Assembly: GCA_950106755.1 (NCBI GenBank)
Contig: CATNNA010000010.1
Location: 496,001 to 560,000 of the forward strand
Reading direction: 5' to 3'
Origin: Climacium dendroides
Taxonomy: Eukaryota > Streptophyta > Bryopsida > Hypnales > Climaciaceae
DNA length: 64,000 bases
How positions within the stretch are numbered: position 1 is the stretch's first letter; every line of letters begins with the position of its first letter. Under the pieces are notes generated by a model. That model was not told the origin of the DNA and did no database searches. It saw nothing but the letters and a program-made list of their open reading frames with translations. The position numbers and the translations under genes were made by a program. Shown piece by piece: positions 38,008 to 52,300 of the stretch.

Positions 38008-39760
38008 AAAAGTGTGGGGAAGCAATAGGGTCTCTTAAACTTCATTTTTCCATGAATCCTAATTATTTCGAAGATTTGCAACTTATGTGTTATGTTTTCG
38101 GACATGATTCCCCGTGAAAACGATATAATTTATTGGTTTGGTTTCTATTAAATACAGCATGATTTTTAGAGTCTCCTCTTTTTAAAACCCATTTCACTTA
38201 CAAAAGTGTGGGGAAGCAATAGGGTTCTCTTAAACTTCATTTTTCTATGAATCCTAATTATTTCGAAGATTTGCAACTTATGTGTTATGTTTTCGGACAT
38301 GATTCCACGTCAAAACGATATAATTTATCGGTTTGGTTTCTATTAAATACAGCATGATTTTTAGAGTCTCCTTTTTTTAAAACCCATTTCACTTACAAAA
38401 GTATAGCGAAGCAATAGGGTTCTCTTAAACTTCATTCCTCCATGAATCCTAATTATTTCAAAGATTTGCAACTTATGTGTTATGTTTTCGGACATGATTC
38501 CACGTCAAAACGATATAATTTATGGGTTTGGTTTCTATTAAATACAGCATGATTTTTAGAGTCTCGTCTTTTTAAAACCCATTTCACTTACAAAAGTGTG
38601 GGGAAGCAATAGGGTTCTCTTAAACTTCATTTTTCCATGAATCCTAATTATTTCGAAGACTTGCAACTTATGTGTTATGTTTTCGGACAGGCTTCCACGT
38701 CAAAACGATATAATTTATTGGTTTGGTTCTATTAAATACAGCATGATTTTTAGAGTCTCCTTTTTTTAAAACCCATTTCACTTACAAAAGTGTGGGGAAG
38801 CAATAGGGTTCTCTTAAACTTCATTCCTCCATGAATCCTAATTATTTCGAAGATTTGCAACTTATGTGTTATGTTTTCGGACAGGCTTCCACGTCAAAAC
38901 GATATAATTTATCGGTTTGGTTTCTATTAAATACAGCATGATTTTTAGAGTCTCCTCTTTTTAAAACCCAATTCACTTACCAAAGTATAGGGAAGCAATA
39001 GGGTTCTCTTAAACTTCATTTTTCCATGAATCCTAATTATTTCGAAGATTTGCAACTTGTGTGTTATGTTTTCGGACAGGCTTCCACGTCAAAACGATAT
39101 AATTTATTGGTTTGGTTTCTATTAAATACAGCATGATTTTTAGAGTCTTCTTTTTTTAAAACCCATTTCACTTGGAAAAGTGTGGGGAAGCAATAGGGTT
39201 CTCTTAAACTTCATTTTTCCATGAATCCTAATTGTTTCGAAGATTTGCAACTTATGTGTTATGTTTTCGGACAGGCTTCCACGTCAAAACGATATAATTT
39301 ATTGGTTTGGTTTCTATTAAATACAGCATGATTTTTAGAGTCTTCTTTTTTTAAAACCCATTTCACTTGGAAAAGTGTGGGGAAGCAATAGGGTTCTCTT
39401 AAACTTCATTTTTCCATGAATCCTAATTGTTTCGAAGATTTGCAACTTATGTGTTATGTTTTCGGACAGGCTTCCACGTCAAAACGATATAATTTATTGG
39501 TTTCGTTTCTATTAAATACAGCATGATTTTTAGAGTCTCCTTTTTTTAAAACCCATTTCACTTACAAAAGTGTGGGGAAGCAATAGGGTTCTCTTAAACT
39601 TCATTTTTCCATGAATCCTAATTATTTCGAAGATTTGCAACTTATGTGTTATGTTTTCGGACAGGCTTCCACGTCAAAACGATATAATTTATCGGTTTGG
39701 TTTCTATTAAATACAGCATGATTTTTAGAGTCTCCTCTTTTTAAAACCCATTTCACTTAC
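38008..39760. repeat. 9-monomer HOR unit (1753 bp), expanded form of the preceding 7-mer
   Basis: This repeats the 7-mer framework (agggtctc start, c with caattcac, d, e, ttggtttcg unit, ggcttcc/tcgg end) but has extra monomers: a gtatagcga/tatggg/ctcgtctt unit at 38397 and a second e-type unit at 39176. The caattcac variant is at 37411 and 38969, showing the two units share recent ancestry. Private changes are ttctatgaa near 38245, ttcaaaga near 38459 and gaagactt near 38656. Confidence 0.84.
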
Positions 39761-40929
39761 AAAAGTGTGGGGAAGCAATAGGGTCTCTTAAACTTCATTT
39801 TTCCATGAATCCTAATTATTTCGAAGATTTGCAACTTATGTGTTATGTTTTCGGACATGATTCCACGTCAAAACGATATAATTTATTGGTTTGGTTTCTA
39901 TTAAATACAGCATGATTTTTAGAGTCTCCTCTTTTTAAAACCCATTTCACTTACAAAAGTGTGGGGAAGCAATAGGGTTCTCTTAAACTTCATTTTTCTA
40001 TGAATCCTAATTATTTCGAAGATTTGCAACTTATGTGTTATGTTTTCGGACATGATTCCACGTCAAAACGATATAATTTATCGGTTTGGTTTCTATTAAA
40101 TACAGCATGATTTTTAGAGTCTCCTTTTTTTAAAACCCATTTCACTTACAAAAGTATAGCGAAGCAATAGGGTTCTCTTAAACTTCATTCCTCCATGAAT
40201 CCTAATTATTTCGAAGATTTGCAACTTATGTGTTATGTTTTCGGACATGATTCCACGTCAAAACGATATAATTTATGGGTTTGGTTTCTATTAAATACAG
40301 CATGATTTTTAGAGTCTCGTCTTTTTAAAACCCATTTCACTTACAAAAGTGTGGGGAAGCAATAGGGTTCTCTTAAACTTCATTTTTCCATGAATCCTAA
40401 TTATTTCGAAGATTTGCAACTTATGTGTTATGTTTTCGGACATGATTCCACGTCAAAACGATATAATTTATCGGTTTGGTTTCTATTAAATACAGCATGA
40501 TTTTTAGAGTCTCCTTTTTTTAAAACCCATTTCACTTACAAAAGTATAGCGAAGCAATAGGGTTCTCTTAAACTTCATTCCTCCATGAATCCTAATTATT
40601 TCGAAGATTTGCAACTTATGTGTTATGTTTTCGGAGAGGCTTCCACGTCAAAACGATATAATTTATTGGTTTGGTTTCTATTAAATACAGCATGATTTTT
40701 AGAGTCTCCTCTTTTTAAAACCCATTTCACTTACAAAAGTATAGGGAAGCAATAGGGTTCTCTTAAACTTCATTCCTCCATGAATCCTAATTATTTCGAA
40801 GATTTGCAACATATGTGTTATGTTTTCGGACATGATTCCACGTCGAAACGATATAATTTATTGGTTTGGTTTCTATTAAATACAGCATGATTTTTAGAGT
40901 CTCCATTTTTTAAAACCCATTTCACTTAC
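39761..40929. repeat. Transition block of six monomers into the central subfamily
   Basis: Starts with the eleventh and last agggtctc deletion monomer (39761, 194 bp), followed by ttctatgaa (39955), gtatagcga with tatggg and ctcgtctt (40150), a tgattccacg/tcgg unit (40345), gtatagcga with gagaggc (40540), and the anchor monomer with gcaacatatg, cgtcgaaacg and ctccattttt (40735). Types d and e do not occur from here to about 55170. Confidence 0.82.
40735..40929. repeat. Anchor monomer (gcaacatatg / cgtcgaaacg / ctccattttt), copy 1 of 4
   Basis: Three changes shared by only four monomers in the window identify this unit: gcaacatatg, cgtcgaaacg and ctccattttt. The others are at 44051-44245, 48929-49123 and 52635-52829. 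Each follows a gtatagcga/cattcctcc unit and precedes a cggtcatg unit, so the three together act as a tracer module. Spacings are 3316, 4878 and 3706 bp, all whole numbers of monomers once the 196-bp units are counted. Confidence 0.86.
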
Positions 40930-41125
40930 AAAAGTGTGGGGAAGCAATAGGGTTCTCTTAAACTTCATTTTTCCATCAATCCTAATTATTTCGAAGATTT
41001 GCAACTTATGTGTTATGTTTTCGGTCATGATTCCACGTGAAAACGATATAGTTTTATTGGTTTGGTTTCTATTAAATACAGCATGATTTTTAGAGTCTCC
41101 TTTTTTTAAAACCCATTTCACTTAC
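40930..41125. repeat. 196-bp monomer with one-base insertion (gatatagtttta), copy 1 of 5
   Basis: The usual gatataattta is gatatagtttta here, an a-to-g change plus one extra t, giving a 196-bp unit. The other copies are 44246-44441, 46587-46782, 47368-47563 and 49124-49319. Four of the five also have cggtcatg; 46587 has the usual cggacatg. The insertion shifts the minus-strand reading frame and opens a 75-codon frame, which I consider spurious. Confidence 0.9.
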
Positions 41126-44050
41126 AAAAGTGTGGGGAAGCAATAGGGTTCTCTTAAACTTCATTTTTCCATCAATCCTAATTATTTCGAAGATTTGCAA
41201 CTTATGTGTTATGTTTTCGGACATGATTCCACGTCAAAACGATATAATTTATCGGTTTGGTTTCTATTAAATACAGCATGATTTTTAGAGTTTCCTTTTT
41301 TTAAAACCCATTTCACTTACAAAAGTGTGGGGAAGCAATAGGGTTCTCTTAAACTTCATTTTTCCATGAATCCTAATTATTTCGAAGATTTGCAACTTAT
41401 GTGTTATGTTTTCGGACAGGCTTCCACGTCAAAACGATATAATTCATCGGTTTGGTTTCTATTAAATACAGCATGATTTTTAGAGTCTCCTTTTTTTAGA
41501 ACCCATTTCACTTACAAAAGTGTGGGGAAGCAATAGGGTTCTCTTAAACTTCATTTTTCCATGAATCCTAATTATTTCGAAGATTTGCAACTTATGTGTT
41601 ATGTTTTCGGACATGATTCCACGTCAAAACGATATAATTTATCGGTTTGGTTTCTATTAAATACAGCATGATTTTTAGAGTCTCCTTTTTTTAAAACCCA
41701 TTTCACTTGGAAAAGTGTGGGGAAGCAATAGGGTTCTCTTAAACTTCATTTTTCCATGAATCCTAATTATTTCGAAGATTTGCAACTTATGTGTTATGTT
41801 TTCGGACATGATTCCACGTCAAAACGATATAATTTATCGGTTTGGTTTCTATTAAATACAGCATGATTTTTAGAGTCTCCTTTTTTTAAAACCCATTTCA
41901 CTTACAAAAGTGTGGGGAAGCAATAGGGTTCTCTTAAACTTCATTTTTCCATGAATCCTAATTATTTCGAAGATTTGCAACTTATGTGTTATGTTTTCGG
42001 ACAGGCTTCCACGTCAAAACGATATAATTCATCGGTTTGGTTTCTATTAAATACAGCATGATTTTTAGAGTCTCCTTTTTTTAAAACCCATTTCACTTAC
42101 AAAAGTGTGGGGAAGCAATAGGGTTCTCTTAAACTTCATTTTTCCATGAATCCTAATTATTTCGAAGATTTGCAACTTATGTGTTATGTTTTCGGACATG
42201 ATTCCCCGTGAAAACGATATAATTTATTGGTTTGGTTTCTATTAAATACAGCATGATTTTTAGAGTCTCCTTCTTTTAAAACCCATTTCACTTACAAAAG
42301 TGTGGGGAAGCAATAGGGTTCTCTTAAACTTCATTTTTCCATGAATCCTAATTATTTCGAAGATTTGCAACTTATGTGTTATGTTTTCGGACATGATTCC
42401 CCGTCAAAACGATATAATTTATCGGTTTGGTTTCTATTAAATACAGCATGATTTTTAGAGTCTCCTTTTTTTAAAACCCATTTCACTTACAAAAGTATAG
42501 CGAAGCAATAGGGTTCTCTTAAACTTCATTCCTCAATGAATCCTAATTATTTCGAAGATTTGCAACTTATGTGTTATGTTTTCGGACATGATTCCACGTC
42601 AAAACGATATAATTTATGGGTTTGGTTTCTATTAAATACAGCATGATTTTTAGAGTCTCGTCTTTTTAAAACCCATTTCACTTACAAAAGTGTGGGGAAG
42701 CAATAGGGTTCTCTTAAACTTCATTTTTCCATGAATCCTAATTATTTCGAAGATTTGCAACTTATGTGTTATGTTTTCGGACAGGCTTCCACGTCAAAAC
42801 GATATAATTTATTGGTTTGGTTTCTATTAAATACAGCATGATTTTTAGAGTCTCCTTTTTTTAAAACCCATTTCACTTACTAAAGTGTGGGGAAGCAATA
42901 GGGTTCTCTTAAACTTCATTTTTCCATGAATCCTAATTATTTCGAAGATTTAAAACTTATGTGTTATGTTTTCGGACAGGCTTCCACGTCAAAACGATAT
43001 AATTTATCGGTTTGGTTTCTATTAAATACAGCATGATTTTTAGAGTCTCCTTTTTTTAAAACCCATTTCACTTACAAAAGTGTGGGGAAGCAATAGGGTT
43101 CTCTTAAACTTCATTCCTCCATGAATCCTAATTATTTCGAAGATTTGCAACTTATGTGTTATGTTTTCGGACAGGCTTCCACGTCAAAACGATGTAATTT
43201 ATTGGTTTGGTTTCTATTAAATACAGCATGATTTTTAGAGTCTCCTTTTTTTAAAACCCATTTCACTTACAAAAGTATGGGGAAGCAATAGGGTTCTCTT
43301 AAACTTCATTTTTCCATGAATCCTAATTATTTCGAAGATTTGCAACTTATGTGTTATGTTTTCGGACATGATTCCCCGTCAAAACGATATAATTTATTGA
43401 TTTGGTTTCTATTAAATACAGCATGATTTTTAGAGTCTCCTCTTTTTAAAACCCATTTCACTTACAAAAGTATAGGGAAGCAATAGGGTTCTCTTAAACT
43501 TCATTTTTCCATGAATCCTAATTATTTCGAAGATTTACAACTTATGTGTTATGTTTTCGGACATGATTCCACGTGAAAACGATATAATTTATTGGTTTGG
43601 TTTCTATTAAATACAGCATGATTTCTAGAGTCTCCTTTTTTTAAAACCCATTTCACTTACAAAAGTGTGGGGAAGCAATAGGGTTCTCTTAAACTTCATT
43701 TTTCCATGAATTTTAATTATTTCGAAGATTTGCAACTTATGTGTTATGTTTTCGGACATGATTCCACGTCAAAACGATATAATTTATCGGTTTGGTTTCT
43801 ATTAAATACAGCATGATTTTTAGAGTCTCCTTTTTTTAAAACCCATTTCACTTACAAAAGTATAGCGAAGCAATAGGGTTCTCTTAAACTTCATTCCTCC
43901 ATGAATCCTAATTATTACGAAGATTTGCAACTTATGTGTTATGTTTTCGGAGAGGCTTCCACGTCAAAACGATATAATTTATTGGTTTGGTTTCTATTAA
44001 ATACAGCATGATTTTTAGAGTCTCCTCTTTTTAAAACCCATTTCACTTAC

Positions 44051-44441
44051 AAAAGTATAGGGAAGCAATAGGGTTCTCTTAAACTTCATTCCTCCATGAA
44101 TCCTAATTATTTCGAAGATTTGCAACATATGTGTTATGTTTTCGGACATGATTCCACGTCGAAACGATATAATTTATTGGTTTGGTTTCTATTAAATACA
44201 GCATGATTTTTAGAGTCTCCATTTTTTAAAACCCATTTCACTTACAAAAGTGTGGGGAAGCAATAGGGTTCTCTTAAACTTCATTCCTCCATGAATCCTA
44301 ATTATTTCGAAGATTTGCAACTTATGTGTTATGTTTTCGGTCATGATTCCACGTGAAAACGATATAGTTTTATTGGTTTGGTTTCTATTAAATACAGCAT
44401 GATTTTTAGAGTCTCCTTTTTTTAAAACCCATTTCACTTAC
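44051..44441. repeat. Anchor module copy 2 with 196-bp monomer
   Basis: Anchor monomer 44051-44245 followed by the 196-bp insertion monomer 44246-44441. Here the insertion monomer has cattcctcc, unlike the cattttt form with ccatcaat at 40930. The gtatagcga unit before it (from 43856) has attacgaag and gagaggc. Confidence 0.85.
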
Positions 44442-46586
44442 AAAAGTGTGGGGAAGCAATAGGGTTCTCTTAAACTTCATTTTTCCATGAATCCTAATTA
44501 TTTCGAAGATTTGCAACTTATGTGTTATGTTTTCGGACATGATTCCACGTCAAAACGATATAATTTATCGGTTTGGTTTCTATTAAATACAGCATGATTT
44601 TTAGAGTCTCCTTTTTTTAAAACCCATTTCACTTACAAAAGTGTGGGGAAGCAATAGGGTTCTCTTAAACTTCATTCCTCCATGAATCCTAATTATTTCG
44701 AAGATTTGCAACTTATGTGTTATGTTTTCGGACAGGCTTCCACGTCAAAACGATATAATTCATCGGTTTGGTTTCTATTAAATACAGCATGATTTTTAGA
44801 GTCTCCTTTTTTTAAAACCCATTTCACTTACAAAAGTGTGGGGAAGCAATAGGGTTCTCTTAAACTTCATTTTTCCATGAATCCTAATTATTTCGAAGAT
44901 TTGCAACTTATGTGTTATGTTTTCGGACATGATTCCCCGTGAAAACGATATAATTTATTGGTTTGGTTTCTATTAAATACAGCATGATTTTTAGAGTCTC
45001 CTTCTTTTAAAACCCATTTCACTTACAAAAGTGTGGGGAAGCAATAGGGTTCTCTTAAACTTCATTTTTCCATGAATCCTAATTATTTCGAAGATTTGCA
45101 ACTTATGTGTTATGTTTTCGGACATGATTCCCCGTCAAAACGATATAATTTATCGGTTTGGTTTCTATTAAATACAGCATGATTTTTAGAGTCTCCTTTT
45201 TTTAAAACCCATTTCACTTACAAAAGTATAGCGAAGCAATAGGGTTCTCTTAAACTTCATTCCTCAATGAATCCTAATTATTTCGAAGATTTGCAACTTA
45301 TGTGTTATGTTTTCGGACATGATTCCACGTCAAAACGATATAATTTATGGGTTTGGTTTCTATTAAATACAGCATGATTTTTAGAGTCTCGTCTTTTTAA
45401 AACCCATTTCACTTACAAAAGTGTGGGGAAGCAATAGGGTTCTCTTAAACTTCATTTTTCCATGAATCCTAATTATTTCGAAGATTTGCAACTTATGTGT
45501 TATGTTTTCGGACAGGCTTCCACGTCAAAACGATATAATTTATTGGTTTGGTTTCTATTAAATACAGCATGATTTTTAGAGTCTCCTTTTTTTAAAACCC
45601 ATTTCACTTACTAAAGTGTGGGGAAGCAATAGGGTTCTCTTAAACTTCATTTTTCCATGAATCCTAATTATTTCGAAGATTTAAAACTTATGTGTTATGT
45701 TTTCGGACAGGCTTCCACGTCAAAACGATATAATTTATCGGTTTGGTTTCTATTAAATACAGCATGATTTTTAGAGTCTCCTTTTTTTAAAACCCATTTC
45801 ACTTACAAAAGTGTGGGGAAGCAATAGGGTTCTCTTAAACTTCATTCCTCCATGAATCCTAATTATTTCGAAGATTTGCAACTTATGTGTTATGTTTTCG
45901 GACAGGCTTCCACGTCAAAACGATGTAATTTATTGGTTTGGTTTCTATTAAATACAGCATGATTTTTAGAGTCTCCTTTTTTTAAAACCCATTTCACTTA
46001 CAAAAGTATGGGGAAGCAATAGGGTTCTCTTAAACTTCATTTTTCCATGAATCCTAATTATTTCGAAGATTTGCAACTTATGTGTTATGTTTTCGGACAT
46101 GATTCCCCGTCAAAACGATATAATTTATTGGTTTGGTTTCTATTAAATACAGCATGATTTTTAGAGTCTCCTCTTTTTAAAACCCATTTCACTTACAAAA
46201 GTATAGGGAAGCAATAGGGTTCTCTTAAACTTCATTTTTCCATGAATCCTAATTATTTCGAAGATTTACAACTTATGTGTTATGTTTTCGGACATGATTC
46301 CACGTGAAAACGATATAATTTATTGGTTTGGTTTCTATTAAATACAGCATGATTTCTAGAGTCTCCTTTTTTTAAAACCCATTTCACTTACAAAAGTGTG
46401 GGGAAGCAATAGGGTTCTCTTAAACTTCATTCCTCCATGAATCCTAATTATTTCGAAGATTTGCAACTTATGTGTTATGTTTTCGGACAGGCTTCCACGT
46501 CAAAACGATATAATTCATCGGTTTGGTTTCTATTAAATACAGCATGATTTTTAGAGTCTCCTTTTTTTAAAACCCATTTCACTTAC

Positions 46587-47563
46587 AAAAGTGTGGGGAA
46601 GCAATAGGGTTCTCTTAAACTTCATTTTTCCATGAATCCTAATTATTTCGAAGATTTGCAACTTATGTGTTATGTTTTCGGACATGATTCCACGTGAAAA
46701 CGATATAGTTTTATTGGTTTGGTTTCTATTAAATACAGCATGATTTTTAGAGTCTCCTTTTTTTAAAACCCATTTCACTTACAAAAGTGTGGGGAAGCAA
46801 TAGGGTTCTCTTAAACTTCATTTTTCCATGAATCCTAATTATTTCGAAGATTTGCAACTTATGTGTTATGTTTTCGGACATGATTCCACGTGAAAACGAT
46901 ATAATTTATTGGTTTGGTTTCTATTAAATACAGCATGATTTTTAGAGTCTCCTCTTTTTAAAACCCATTTCACTTACAAAAGTATAGGGAAGCAATAGGG
47001 TTCTCTTAAACTTCATTTTTCCATGAATCCTAATTATTTCGAAGATTTACAACTTATGTGTTATGTTTTCGGACATGATTCCACGTGAAAACGATATAAT
47101 TTATTGGTTTGGTTTCTATTAAATACAGCATGATTTCTAGAGTCTCCTTTTTTTAAAACCCATTTCACTTACAAAAGTGTGGGGAAGCAATAGGGTTCTC
47201 TTAAACTTCATTCCTCCATGAATCCTAATTATTTCGAAGATTTGCAACTTATGTGTTATGTTTTCGGACAGGCTTCCACGTCAAAACGATATAATTCATC
47301 GGTTTGGTTTCTATTAAATACAGCATGATTTTTAGAGTCTCCTTTTTTTAAAACCCATTTCACTTACAAAAGTGTGGGGAAGCAATAGGGTTCTCTTAAA
47401 CTTCATTTTTCCATCAATCCTAATTATTTCGAAGATTTGCAACTTATGTGTTATGTTTTCGGTCATGATTCCACGTGAAAACGATATAGTTTTATTGGTT
47501 TGGTTTCTATTAAATACAGCATGATTTTTAGAGTCTCCTTTTTTTAAAACCCATTTCACTTAC
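46587..47563. repeat. Two 196-bp insertion monomers separated by three standard units
   Basis: Insertion monomers at 46587-46782 and 47368-47563 are 781 bp apart, four monomers with one being 196 bp. Neither follows an anchor monomer; both follow a c-like unit with aattcatcgg (46392 and 47173). The first has cggacatg, the second cggtcatg with ccatcaat. This looks like a local 4-monomer duplication that later diverged or was made from different parents. Confidence 0.78.
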
Positions 47564-48928
47564 AAAAGTGTGGGGAAGCAATAGGGTTCTCTTAAACTTC
47601 ATTTTTCCATCAATCCTAATTATTTCGAAGATTTGCAACTTATGTGTTATGTTTTCGGACATGATTCCACGTCAAAACGATATAATTTATCGGTTTGGTT
47701 TCTATTAAATACAGCATGATTTTTAGAGTTTCCTTTTTTTAAAACCCATTTCACTTACAAAAGTGTGGGGAAGCAATAGGGTTCTCTTAAACTTCATTTT
47801 TCCATGAATCCTAATTATTTCGAAGATTTGCAACTTATGTGTTATGTTTTCGGACAGGCTTCCACGTCAAAACGATATAATTCATCGGTTTGGTTTCTAT
47901 TAAATACAGCATGATTTTTAGAGTCTCCTTTTTTTAGAACCCATTTCACTTACAAAAGTGTGGGGAAGCAATAGGGTTCTCTTAAACTTCATTTTTCCAT
48001 GAATCCTAATTATTTCGAAGATTTGCAACTTATGTGTTATGTTTTCGGACATGATTCCACGTCAAAACGATATAATTTATCGGTTTGGTTTCTATTAAAT
48101 ACAGCATGATTTTTAGAGTCTCCTTTTTTTAAAACCCATTTCACTTGGAAAAGTGTGGGGAAGCAATAGGGTTCTCTTAAACTTCATTTTTCCATGAATC
48201 CTAATTATTTCGAAGATTTGCAACTTATGTGTTATGTTTTCGGACAGGCTTCCACGTCAAAACGATATAATTCATCGGTTTGGTTTCTATTAAATACAGC
48301 ATGATTTTTAGAGTCTCCTTTTTTTAAAACCCATTTCACTTACAAAAGTGTGGGGAAGCAATAGGGTTCTCTTAAACTTCATTTTTCCATGAATCCTAAT
48401 TATTTCGAAGATTTGCAACTTATGTGTTATGTTTTCGGACATGATTCCCCGTGAAAACGATATAATTTATTGGTTTGGTTTCTATTAAATACAGCATGAT
48501 TTTTAGAGTCTCCTTCTTTTAAAACCCATTTCACTTACAAAAGTGTGGGGAAGCAATAGGGTTCTCTTAAACTTCATTTTTCCATGAATCCTAATTATTT
48601 CGAAGATTTGCAACTTATGTGTTATGTTTTCGGACATGATTCCACGTCAAAACGATATAATTTATCGGTTTGGTTTCTATTAAATACAGCATGATTTTTA
48701 GAGTCTCCTTTTTTTAAAACCCATTTCACTTACAAAAGTATAGCGAAGCAATAGGGTTCTCTTAAACTTCATTCCTCCATGAATCCTAATTATTACGAAG
48801 ATTTGCAACTTATGTGTTATGTTTTCGGAGAGGCTTCCACGTCAAAACGATATAATTTATTGGTTTGGTTTCTATTAAATACAGCATGATTTTTAGAGTC
48901 TCCTCTTTTTAAAACCCATTTCACTTAC

Positions 48929-49319
48929 AAAAGTATAGGGAAGCAATAGGGTTCTCTTAAACTTCATTCCTCCATGAATCCTAATTATTTCGAAGATTTG
49001 CAACATATGTGTTATGTTTTCGGACATGATTCCACGTCGAAACGATATAATTTATTGGTTTGGTTTCTATTAAATACAGCATGATTTTTAGAGTCTCCAT
49101 TTTTTAAAACCCATTTCACTTACAAAAGTGTGGGGAAGCAATAGGGTTCTCTTAAACTTCATTCCTCCATGAATCCTAATTATTTCGAAGATTTGCAACT
49201 TATGTGTTATGTTTTCGGTCATGATTCCACGTGAAAACGATATAGTTTTATTGGTTTGGTTTCTATTAAATACAGCATGATTTTTAGAGTCTCCTTTTTT
49301 TAAAACCCATTTCACTTAC
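48929..49319. repeat. Anchor module copy 3 with 196-bp monomer
   Basis: Anchor monomer 48929-49123 and insertion monomer 49124-49319 match the 44051-44441 pair, including cattcctcc in the insertion unit and attacgaag plus gagaggc in the preceding gtatagcga unit. Confidence 0.85.
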
Positions 49320-52300
49320 AAAAGTGTGGGGAAGCAATAGGGTTCTCTTAAACTTCATTTTTCCATGAATCCTAATTATTTCGAAGATTTGCAACTTATG
49401 TGTTATGTTTTCGGACATGATTCCACGTCAAAACGATATAATTTATCGGTTTGGTTTCTATTAAATACAGCATGATTTTTAGAGTCTCCTTTTTTTAAAA
49501 CCCATTTCACTTACAAAAGTGTGGGGAAGCAATAGGGTTCTCTTAAACTTCATTCCTCCATGAATCCTAATTATTTCGAAGATTTGCAACTTATGTGTTA
49601 TGTTTTCGGACAGGCTTCCACGTCAAAACGATATAATTCATCGGTTTGGTTTCTATTAAATACAGCATGATTTTTAGAGTCTCCTTTTTTTAGAACCCAT
49701 TTCACTTACAAAAGTGTGGGGAAGCAATAGGGTTCTCTTAAACTTCATTTTTCCATGAATCCTAATTATTTCGAAGATTTGCAACTTATGTGTTATGTTT
49801 TCGGACATGATTCCACGTCAAAACGATATAATTTATCGGTTTGGTTTCTATTAAATACAGCATGATTTTTAGAGTCTCCTTTTTTTAAAACCCATTTCAC
49901 TTGGAAAAGTGTGGGGAAGCAATAGGGTTCTCTTAAACTTCATTTTTCCATGAATCCTAATTATTTCGAAGATTTGCAACTTATGTGTTATGTTTTCGGA
50001 CAGGCTTCCACGTCAAAACGATATAATTCATCGGTTTGGTTTCTATTAAATACAGCATGATTTTTAGAGTCTCCTTTTTTTAAAACCCATTTCACTTACA
50101 AAAGTGTGGGGAAGCAATAGGGTTCTCTTAAACTTCATTTTTCCATGAATCCTAATTATTTCGAAGATTTGCAACTTATGTGTTATGTTTTCGGACATGA
50201 TTCCCCGTGAAAACGATATAATTTATTGGTTTGGTTTCTATTAAATACAGCATGATTTTTAGAGTCTCCTTCTTTTAAAACCCATTTCACTTACAAAAGT
50301 GTGGGGAAGCAATAGGGTTCTCTTAAACTTCATTTTTCCATGAATCCTAATTATTTCGAAGATTTGCAACTTATGTGTTATGTTTTCGGACATGATTCCC
50401 CGTCAAAACGATATAATTTATCGGTTTGGTTTCTATTAAATACAGCATGATTTTTAGAGTCTCCTTTTTTTAAAACCCATTTCACTTACAAAAGTATAGC
50501 GAAGCAATAGGGTTCTCTTAAACTTCATTCCTCAATGAATCCTAATTATTTCGAAGATTTGCAACTTATGTGTTATGTTTTCGGACATGATTCCACGTCA
50601 AAACGATATAATTTATGGGTTTGGTTTCTATTAAATACAGCATGATTTTTAGAGTCTCGTCTTTTTAAAACCCATTTCACTTACAAAAGTGTGGGGAAGC
50701 AATAGGGTTCTCTTAAACTTCATTTTTCCATGAATCCTAATTATTTCGAAGATTTGCAACTTATGTGTTATGTTTTCGGACATGATTCCACGTCAAAACG
50801 ATATAATTTATCGGTTTGGTTTCTATTAAATACAGCATGATTTTTAGAGTCTCCTTTTTTTAAAACCCATTTCACTTACAAAAGTATAGCGAAGCAATAG
50901 GGTTCTCTTAAACTTCATTCCTCCATGAATCCTAATTATTACGAAGATTTGCAACTTATGTGTTATGTTTTCGGAGAGGCTTCCACGTCAAAACGATATA
51001 ATTTATTGGTTTGGTTTCTATTAAATACAGCATGATTTTTAGAGTTTCCTCTTTTTAAAACCCATTTCACTTACAAAAGTATAGGGAAGCAATAGGGTTC
51101 TCTTAAACTTCATTTTTCCATGAATCCTAATTATTTCGAAGATTTGCAACTTATGTGTTATGTTTTCGGACATGATTCCACGTCAAAACGATATAATTTA
51201 TCGGTTTGGTTTCTATTAAATACAGCATGATTTTTAGAGTCTCCTTTTTTTAAAACCCATTTCACTTGGAAAAGTGTGGGGAAGCAATAGGGTTCTCTTA
51301 AACTTCATTCCTCCATGAATCCTAATTATTTCGAAGATTTGCAACTTATGTGTTATGTTTTCGGACATGATTCCACGTCAAAACGATATAATTTATCGGT
51401 TTGGTTTCTATTAAATACAGCATGATTTTTAGAGTCTCCTTTTTTTAAAACCCATTTCACTTGGAAAAGTGTGGGGAAGCAATAGGGTTCTCTTAAACTT
51501 CATTTTTCCATGAATCCTAATTATTTCGAAGATTTGCAACTTATGTGTTATGTTTTCGGACAGGCTTCCACGTCAAAACGATATAATTCATCGGTTTGGT
51601 TTCTATTAAATACAGCATGATTTTTAGAGTCTCCTTTTTTTAAAACCCATTTCACTTACAAAAGTGTGGGGAAGCAATAGGGTTCTCTTAAACTTCATTT
51701 TTCCATGAATCCTAATTATTTCGAAGATTTGCAACTTATGTGTTATGTTTTCGGACATGATTCCCCGTGAAAACGATATAATTTATTGGTTTGGTTTCTA
51801 TTAAATACAGCATGATTTTTAGAGTCTCCTTCTTTTAAAACCCATTTCACTTACAAAAGTGTGGGGAAGCAATAGGGTTCTCTTAAACTTCATTTTTCCA
51901 TGAATCCTAATTATTTCGAAGATTTGCAACTTATGTGTTATGTTTTCGGACATGATTCCCCGTCAAAACGATATAATTTATCGGTTTGGTTTCTATTAAA
52001 TACAGCATGATTTTTAGAGTCTCCTTTTTTTAAAACCCATTTCACTTACAAAAGTATAGCGAAGCAATAGGGTTCTCTTAAACTTCATTCCTCCATGAAT
52101 CCTAATTATTTCGAAGATTTGCAACTTATGTGTTATGTTTTCGGACATGATTCCACGTCAAAACGATATAATTTATGGGTTTGGTTTCTATTAAATACAG
52201 CATGATTTTTAGAGTCTCGTCTTTTTAAAACCCATTTCACTTACAAAAGTGTGGGGAAGCAATAGGGTTCTCTTAAACTTCATTTTTCCATGAATCCTAA

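Noticed and set aside
40894..41121. 75-codon open reading frame on the minus strand, with near-identical copies at 44210-44437, 46551-46778, 47332-47559 and 49088-49315
   Set aside because: All five lie over the five 196-bp monomers. The frame is open only because the one-base insertion moves it past stop codons found in the 195-bp units. It starts and ends inside repeat sequence, has no recognisable domain, and copies differ in step with satellite variation rather than codon position.
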